Part shown: positions 47,443 through 51,692 of the stretch, piece by piece
How the letters are laid out: each line of letters opens with the position of its first letter
Numbering within the stretch: position 1 is the first letter of the stretch
Assembly: GCA_016789905.1 (NCBI GenBank)
Contig: JAEUQC010000208.1
Location: 1 to 51,692, forward strand
Direction: 5' to 3'
From: Bryobacterales bacterium
GTDB lineage: Bacteria; Acidobacteriota; Terriglobia; Bryobacterales; Bryobacteraceae
DNA: 51,692 bases
Made by a program: the position numbers and the translations under genes
The notes under the pieces: model-generated
Database searches by the model: none
Seen by the model: the letters and a program-made list of their open reading frames with translations, nothing else
Told to the model about the DNA's origin: nothing

Positions 47443-49751
47443 ACAGCCTTCTCTACCCGGACCGCGCACTTCTTATAGTCCGGTTGCTTGGAAATCGGGC
47501 AGAACGCGTCCAACGTCAATTCGTTAATCAGCTTGTGTTCATCGAAGAACGGCACAAACACCTGCCCCTCCGGCGGACGCCCTCGCCGGTCGATCAGCGC
47601 CGGCAGCACAATCGTCCCGCGCCGCGACGTCAGCCTCACCCGGTCGCCGTTCTTCACGTTGAACTTCTTCGCATCGTTCGGGTGCAGCTCCACATACGCC
47701 GCCGGCATCGCCTGGTGCAGCACCGGTATGCGCCGCGTCAAAGAACCGGTATGCCAGTGCTCTACCACCCGCCCCGTGTTCAACCAGAACGGATACTCCT
47801 TATCGGGCGATTCCGCCGCCGGCTCATACGGCCGGAACCAGATCCAAGCTTTCTGGTCCGGCTTGCCGTAGAAGTGGTGCGTATCCCCCGGCTTCGCCGC
47901 CGGATCGTACTTCGGGTTGTACCGCCACTTCGTCTCCTTGCCCTTCACATAGGGCCACATAATGCCTGGCCGTGAACGCAACTCGTCATACGACGCCATC
48001 TCATGCGCCGCCCCATGGTGGAACTGCCGGTACTCCTCCCAAATCTCTTTGATATGCGTCTCCGGCTTATACGGGAACAGCTTTCCGTGCCCCATCCGCC
48101 GCGCCACTTCAATCAACTGCCAGGTGTCCGACATCGCCTCGCCCGGCGGGTCCACCATTTTTTCCCAGTGCTGCGTCCGCCGTTCGGAATTGCCAAACAT
48201 CCCTTCCCGCTCAATCCACATCGCCGACGGTAACACCACATCCGCCACATCCGTCGTCGGCGTGGGATACACATCGGAAACCACCACAAACCGGCCGTCT
48301 TTCTTCAATCCATCGCGATAACGCGTCGTCTTCGGCATCGTCACCATCGGATTCGTCACCTGAATCCAAATCATCTTCAGGTCCCCGCGGTCCAGCGCCC
48401 GGAACATCTCCACCGTGTGCAGTGTCGGCTTCGGCGCGATATTCGATACCGGCACGCCCCAAATCTTCGCCGCCATCTCCCGCGCGTGCGGGTCGGTCAC
48501 TTCGCCGTGCGGCAGCCGGTTGGTCAGTGTGCCCACCTCGCGTACCGTGCCGCAGGCGCTCGGCTGGCCGGTAAGCGAAAACGGGCTGTTCCCCGGCGTC
48601 GAAATCTTTCCGGTCAACAAATGGATGTTGTAGACCAGGTTCTGAATCCACGTCCCTCGCGTGTGCTGGTTCATTCCCATGCACCAGAAGCTCACCACCC
48701 GCTTCTTCGGGTCGCCGTACAGCGATGCCAGGAACCGAATCTCCCGCGCCGGCACGCCGCTCAGCTTTTCCACCTTTTCCGGTGTGTACTCTTCCAGCGC
48801 TTTCTTATACGCCGCGAAATCAATGGTCTTCGGCTCATCGGTGAACGCGAACTTGTCCTGCGTCCCATAGCCGATATTGGTCTTCCCCGTGTGGAAGCTC
48901 ACATGACGTTGCAGAAACGTCGAATGCAGCCAGTTGTTCCGGATCAACTCATGGGCAATTGCGTTGGCGATTGCCAGATCCGTTTGCGGAAGGAACAAAA
49001 TGGACCGGTCCGCCGCCATCGACGTTCGCGTCGTCCGCGTCGCCAAATCGACAATCAGCGTCCCGGTCGCCTGCTGGCGCCGTTCCAGCATCCGGCTGAA
49101 CAACACCGGATGCATCTCCGCCATGTTGTTGCCCCACAGGACGAATACGTCGGCGTTGTCGATGTCCTCATAACAGCCCATTGGCTCGTCCAGCCCGAAC
49201 GTCGTCATGAACCCGGTCACCGCGGAGGCCATGCACAGCCGCGCGTTCCCCTCCACGTTATTCGTGCCAATGGCGCCCTTGAAAAGCTTCGACGCGCAGT
49301 AGCCGTCCGGAATCGTCCACTGGCCGGACCCGTAAATCGCCACCGAATCCTTCCCGTGCTGCGCGATGTTTTCCTTCAACTTGCTCGCCACCAGGTCCAG
49401 CGCCTCGTTGATCGGCACCGGAACCAGTGTGCCGTTCTTCCGCACCAGCGCCTTCGTCAGCCGGTCCGCGCCGTAAAGCGCCATCACGGAGTGGTACCCC
49501 TTTACACAACATAGCCCCTTGTTTACAGAGCTCGCCGGGTCACCCTTAACCGCCACCGCGCGGTTGTTCGAAATGCCGATCAACAATCCGCAGCCGGTGC
49601 CGCAGAACCGGCATGGCGCCTTCTTCCACGTCAGCCCGTTAATCGAATCCACTTTCGGCGTCGCGCCGAAGGAGACGCCGGGAACCAGCTCCCCGGCGGC
49701 GGTGACGGCGGCCGCAGCCACCATCTGTTTAAACAGGTCACGGCGGTTCAT
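47439..49751 (-). CDS. napA: Periplasmic nitrate reductase catalytic subunit NapA
   Basis: Molybdopterin enzyme of 770 residues that reduces nitrate to nitrite in the periplasm. A Tat leader (MNRRDLFKQM) is followed by the 4Fe-4S cluster motif with C47, C50, C54 and C82, and by NARLCMASAV, where C173 is the molybdenum ligand of NapA-type enzymes. The catalytic fold continues through the canonical GNNMAEMHPV and GTWIQNLVYN-type blocks. The frame is open to 49964, but the ATG at 49751 overlaps the stop of napD (ATGA) and starts the Tat signal. napD-A-B are thus co-translated. Confidence 0.95.
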   Translation of the reverse strand: MNRRDLFKQMVAAAAVTAAGELVPGVSFGATPKVDSINGLTWKKAPCRFCGTGCGLLIGISNNRAVAVKGDPASSVNKGLCCVKGYHSVMALYGADRLTKALVRKNGTLVPVPINEALDLVASKLKENIAQHGKDSVAIYGSGQWTIPDGYCASKLFKGAIGTNNVEGNARLCMASAVTGFMTTFGLDEPMGCYEDIDNADVFVLWGNNMAEMHPVLFSRMLERRQQATGTLIVDLATRTTRTSMAADRSILFLPQTDLAIANAIAHELIRNNWLHSTFLQRHVSFHTGKTNIGYGTQDKFAFTDEPKTIDFAAYKKALEEYTPEKVEKLSGVPAREIRFLASLYGDPKKRVVSFWCMGMNQHTRGTWIQNLVYNIHLLTGKISTPGNSPFSLTGQPSACGTVREVGTLTNRLPHGEVTDPHAREMAAKIWGVPVSNIAPKPTLHTVEMFRALDRGDLKMIWIQVTNPMVTMPKTTRYRDGLKKDGRFVVVSDVYPTPTTDVADVVLPSAMWIEREGMFGNSERRTQHWEKMVDPPGEAMSDTWQLIEVARRMGHGKLFPYKPETHIKEIWEEYRQFHHGAAHEMASYDELRSRPGIMWPYVKGKETKWRYNPKYDPAAKPGDTHHFYGKPDQKAWIWFRPYEPAAESPDKEYPFWLNTGRVVEHWHTGSLTRRIPVLHQAMPAAYVELHPNDAKKFNVKNGDRVRLTSRRGTIVLPALIDRRGRPPEGQVFVPFFDEHKLINELTLDAFCPISKQPDYKKCAVRVEKAV

Positions 49752-49993
49752 GCGGCCTCCCTTTCGCTCACTCCGGCCACAAGGCTCAGACAGTGCAGCG
49801 TCGTCAGGCTCTCCAGTTGGCCGCAAAGCGCCTTCTCTGCCGCCTCGTCCGGTGTATCGGTCACCAGCAGCAGCAGCTCCTGATTCACCGCCGGAAGCAC
49901 CTCGCAACCAGCCATCTCCATCAGCGCGTCCTCCAACTCGGAGGTCTTTCCCGGCACGGGCCACACAATATAGCTCTTTATTGGCACGTCCAA
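49748..49993 (-). CDS. napD: NapD-like chaperone of nitrate reductase
   Basis: Small cytoplasmic protein of 81 residues that resembles NapD, the ferredoxin-fold chaperone binding the NapA twin-arginine signal. The TTG start at 49993 lies behind an AGGAGG at 10 bp; GTG at 49987 is an alternative. The stop codon overlaps the napA start. The best evidence is length and position directly before napA, with the pattern YIVWPVPGKTSELEDALMEMAGCEVLP typical of NapD. Confidence 0.75.
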   Translation of the reverse strand: MDVPIKSYIVWPVPGKTSELEDALMEMAGCEVLPAVNQELLLLVTDTPDEAAEKALCGQLESLTTLHCLSLVAGVSEREAA

Positions 49994-50020
49994 TTCTGGA
50001 ATGCCTCCTGCAAAATGACA

Positions 50021-50034
50021 GTAACCGGAGTCAC
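50021..50034. promoter_or_regulatory. GTAAC-N4-GTCAC site between napD and the Crp/Fnr gene
   Basis: GTAAC CGGA GTCAC differs at one base from the perfect GTGAC-N4-GTCAC palindrome at 31484-31497. It lies in the 50-bp gap between the divergent napD and Crp/Fnr regulator genes, about 35 bp from the napD start and 10 bp from the regulator start. Such a position suits autoregulation or repression better than classical activation at -41.5. Confidence 0.5.
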
Positions 50035-50043
50035 AATGGTTGG

Positions 50044-50721
50044 GTGAGCCAACTCAGTCTCCAGGCCCTGTCCGCCATTGACTTGTTCGCGGTACTTCCC
50101 GCGGCCGAACGGGAGCATCTCGCCAAGCTGGCAGTCATCCGAAAATTCGACGCTAAGGAATCGCTGTTTGAGGAAGGCCAGCCCTGCGAAGGTATCTGGG
50201 TGGTCGCCAGCGGCAGCGTCCGCGTCTACAAATTCTCGCCCGGCGGACGGCAAATCGTCCTTGCCGTGCAGGAGGCGCCGGCCACCGTCGCCGAAGTCCC
50301 CGTCTTCGATGGCGGCCCCTACCCCGCCACCGTCATCACCCAGGAGCCCTGCGAGGCCATGCTCATCCGCCGCACCGATTTCCTCGCCTGCTGCCGCCGT
50401 AATCCGGAATTGACCCTCAAATTCCTTAGCGTCTTCAGCGCCCGCCTGCGCCACCTCGTCGGATTCGTCGAACGCGTCACCTTCGGCAGCATCCGCCAGC
50501 GCCTGGCCTCCGCCCTGCTCGAAATGGCCGATGGCGCCGGCGCCGCCTTCACCATGCAGGAAACACATGAGGACCTTGCCAACCGCCTCGGCACCGTCCG
50601 CGAAGTCGTTTCCCGCAACCTCGGCCGCTTCCAAAGTGAGGGCCTCATCCGGCTCCACCGGAAAGATGTGCAAATTCTCGACCGCAAAGGTCTGGCCGCC
50701 GAAGCCGAAACGAATTTTTAG
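50044..50721 (+). CDS. Crp/Fnr family transcriptional regulator
   Basis: Protein of 225 residues, starting at a GTG. Residues 1-120 form the cyclic-nucleotide-binding-like beta barrel, followed by the dimerisation helix (about 125-150) and the winged helix (about 165-215). The recognition helix TVREVVSRNLGRF has R186, E187 and R191 at the places of CRP R180, E181 and R185, which in CRP read GTGA half-sites. No N-terminal cysteine cluster exists, so it is not an oxygen-sensing FNR; the effector is unknown. It is divergent from napD, with a matching half-site palindrome between. Probably controls the nap operon. Confidence 0.85.
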   Translation: MSQLSLQALSAIDLFAVLPAAEREHLAKLAVIRKFDAKESLFEEGQPCEGIWVVASGSVRVYKFSPGGRQIVLAVQEAPATVAEVPVFDGGPYPATVITQEPCEAMLIRRTDFLACCRRNPELTLKFLSVFSARLRHLVGFVERVTFGSIRQRLASALLEMADGAGAAFTMQETHEDLANRLGTVREVVSRNLGRFQSEGLIRLHRKDVQILDRKGLAAEAETNF

Positions 50722-50762
50722 TAACACTTTTCCAGCCGCCCCAGTCTATTGCTTGGAGGCGA

Positions 50763-51086
50763 ATGGCCGTGAAAAAACTGCTGGTGGTGAGTGCGTTGGT
50801 TGCCGGCCTGGCGTTTGGTCAGGACGATCCGGCTTCTAAAGAGCAAAAGAAGCGCGCGCCGGAAAAGCGCGCCGCCGTCATGGGCACCGCCGCCGCCGCC
50901 GGCGCGGCCATCGGCGCCGCCATGTCGAAGGACAACCGCGCTAAAGGCGCCATCGTGGGCGCCGCCGTTGGCGGTCTGGCCGGGTTGATCATCGACCAGA
51001 TCCTGAAGAAGAAGGAGCAGGAATCGGCCCCCGCCGCCCCCGCGCCCGAAACGCAAAAACTGCTCGAACCGGCCGAATCGCGATAA
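50763..51086 (+). CDS. Small glycine-zipper protein
   Basis: Protein of 107 residues with a signal peptide (about 1-19, ending AFGQ). A Gly/Ala-rich segment (MGTAAAAGAAIGAAMSKDNRAKGAIVGAAVGGLAGLIIDQIL, read here in two helical halves) contains repeated small-x3-small spacing typical of glycine zippers, which associate with membranes or form channels. The tail is charged. The exact role is unknown. Starts 42 bp after the regulator stop. Confidence 0.65.
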   Translation: MAVKKLLVVSALVAGLAFGQDDPASKEQKKRAPEKRAAVMGTAAAAGAAIGAAMSKDNRAKGAIVGAAVGGLAGLIIDQILKKKEQESAPAAPAPETQKLLEPAESR

Positions 51087-51130
51087 CCAGATTGTTGGAA
51101 CTTTGAAGCGGGCGCGCCGTAGTCTCCGGC

Positions 51131-51692
51131 ATGCACCCGCTTCTTCGCCTCACCGCTGTTCTTCTTGTCAGTGGTGTCGCCAACGCCGAACCGCCCCGCC
51201 TGCGAAGGCTGGACGGTTCGGCGATTTCTGTTTCTGAAGCCGAATCGTTCGCCCGGGAAACCCTCGCCCTCCATGGCGTCACCGGCGCGCAGGTCGCCGT
51301 CATCGAACGTGGCCGCCTAGTCTGGAGCCATGCCTTTGGCCTGCGCCATGTCGATCCACCCCTCCCCATGGACACCGGCACCAACATCTGGGCCGCCTCC
51401 ATAACGAAGGGCGTCTTCGCCGCCTACGCCGTCGAACACGGCGGCATCCACCTCGACATCCCCGTCGCCCGCCAGCTAACTGCGCCTCTCAATACTTTCC
51501 CGCCCTACAAAGAAACCGCCGCCGATCTTGTCCACGACCCGCGCTGGCTCCGCGTCACCCCGCGCATGTTGCTCGCTCACACCTCCAGCCTCCTGAACTT
51601 CGCCTTCCTCGAACCCGACCAAAAAATGCACCTCCACGCCGAGCCCGGCGCCGCCTACAGCTACTCCGGCGAAGGCCTCAATCTGCTGCAAT
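51131..51692 (+). CDS. Beta-lactamase-fold serine hydrolase, truncated by the window end
   Basis: The frame is open to the end of the window, giving the first 187 residues. A signal peptide (about 1-19, ending ANAE) precedes a class C beta-lactamase/esterase-like domain. The SxxK motif is SITK (about 94-97), with LLAHTSSLLN further on and YSY at the position of the second catalytic motif (YxN in penicillin-binding relatives). Such enzymes act as esterases, peptidases or beta-lactamases. The C-terminal part lies outside the window. Confidence 0.7.
   Translation, partial: MHPLLRLTAVLLVSGVANAEPPRLRRLDGSAISVSEAESFARETLALHGVTGAQVAVIERGRLVWSHAFGLRHVDPPLPMDTGTNIWAASITKGVFAAYAVEHGGIHLDIPVARQLTAPLNTFPPYKETAADLVHDPRWLRVTPRMLLAHTSSLLNFAFLEPDQKMHLHAEPGAAYSYSGEGLNLLQ

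Noticed and set aside
50044..50721. Annotation of the regulator as oxygen-sensing FNR
   Set aside because: There is no N-terminal cysteine cluster to hold an iron-sulfur center, and the recognition helix reads more like CRP.

Overview
The window is about 51.7 kb of GC-rich chromosome. Its gene content points to Acidobacteriota, most likely a Bryobacterales/Solibacter-type soil bacterium. The clues are two very long Oar-like TonB-dependent receptors that start with a carboxypeptidase-regulatory domain, a DUF1549/DUF1553 plus DUF1501 pair, a TIM-barrel isomerase next to a Gfo/Idh/MocA oxidoreductase, an S8 peptidase with SVLWGD repeats, and a Tes-like radical SAM protein. This placement is inferred from gene families; there is no rRNA in the window.

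Layout. 1-18142 is all on the plus strand: TonB receptor, Tes-like radical SAM enzyme, M50 peptidase fused to a helical-repeat region, sugar-metabolism pair, the DUF1549 / DUF1501 / SUMF1 surface-protein set, and a multi-PAS hybrid histidine kinase. 18178-20086 is a complete-looking group II intron on the minus strand. 20114-31449 runs on the minus strand: an iron-sulfur membrane protein at the far right (30424-31449), then a chain of closely packed genes carrying LysM, peptidoglycan-binding, OmpA and HExxH modules without signal peptides, an RNA methyltransferase, an enolase-superfamily enzyme, an alpha/beta hydrolase and a lipoprotein. 31450-36953 is the replication locus: DnaA boxes, dnaA, more DnaA boxes (probable oriC), dnaN and gyrB with no recF between them. 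37015-42152 holds the second TonB receptor, divergent from an ECF sigma factor and a membrane-anchored putative anti-sigma protein. 42228-43940 is the subtilisin-like protease. 44034-49993 is a tightly coupled minus-strand nitrate reductase operon (napD, napA, a doubled napB, a tetraheme lipoprotein, a four-cluster iron-sulfur protein, an NrfD membrane subunit), divergent from a Crp/Fnr regulator. A glycine-zipper protein and the start of a beta-lactamase-fold hydrolase close the window.

How the parts fit. The nap operon looks like a periplasmic nitrate respiration chain in which an NrfD/iron-sulfur quinol dehydrogenase and a tetraheme lipoprotein replace NapC. A palindrome GTGAC-N4-GTCAC lies upstream of the NapH-like gene near dnaA, and a one-mismatch copy lies between napD and the Crp/Fnr gene, so the two loci may share that regulator. 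The most interesting items are the Tes-like enzyme (candidate for membrane-spanning lipids in bacteria), the signal-less peptidoglycan-binding gene cluster, the doubled NapB and the shared operator. No CRISPR array, tRNA or rRNA was recognised.
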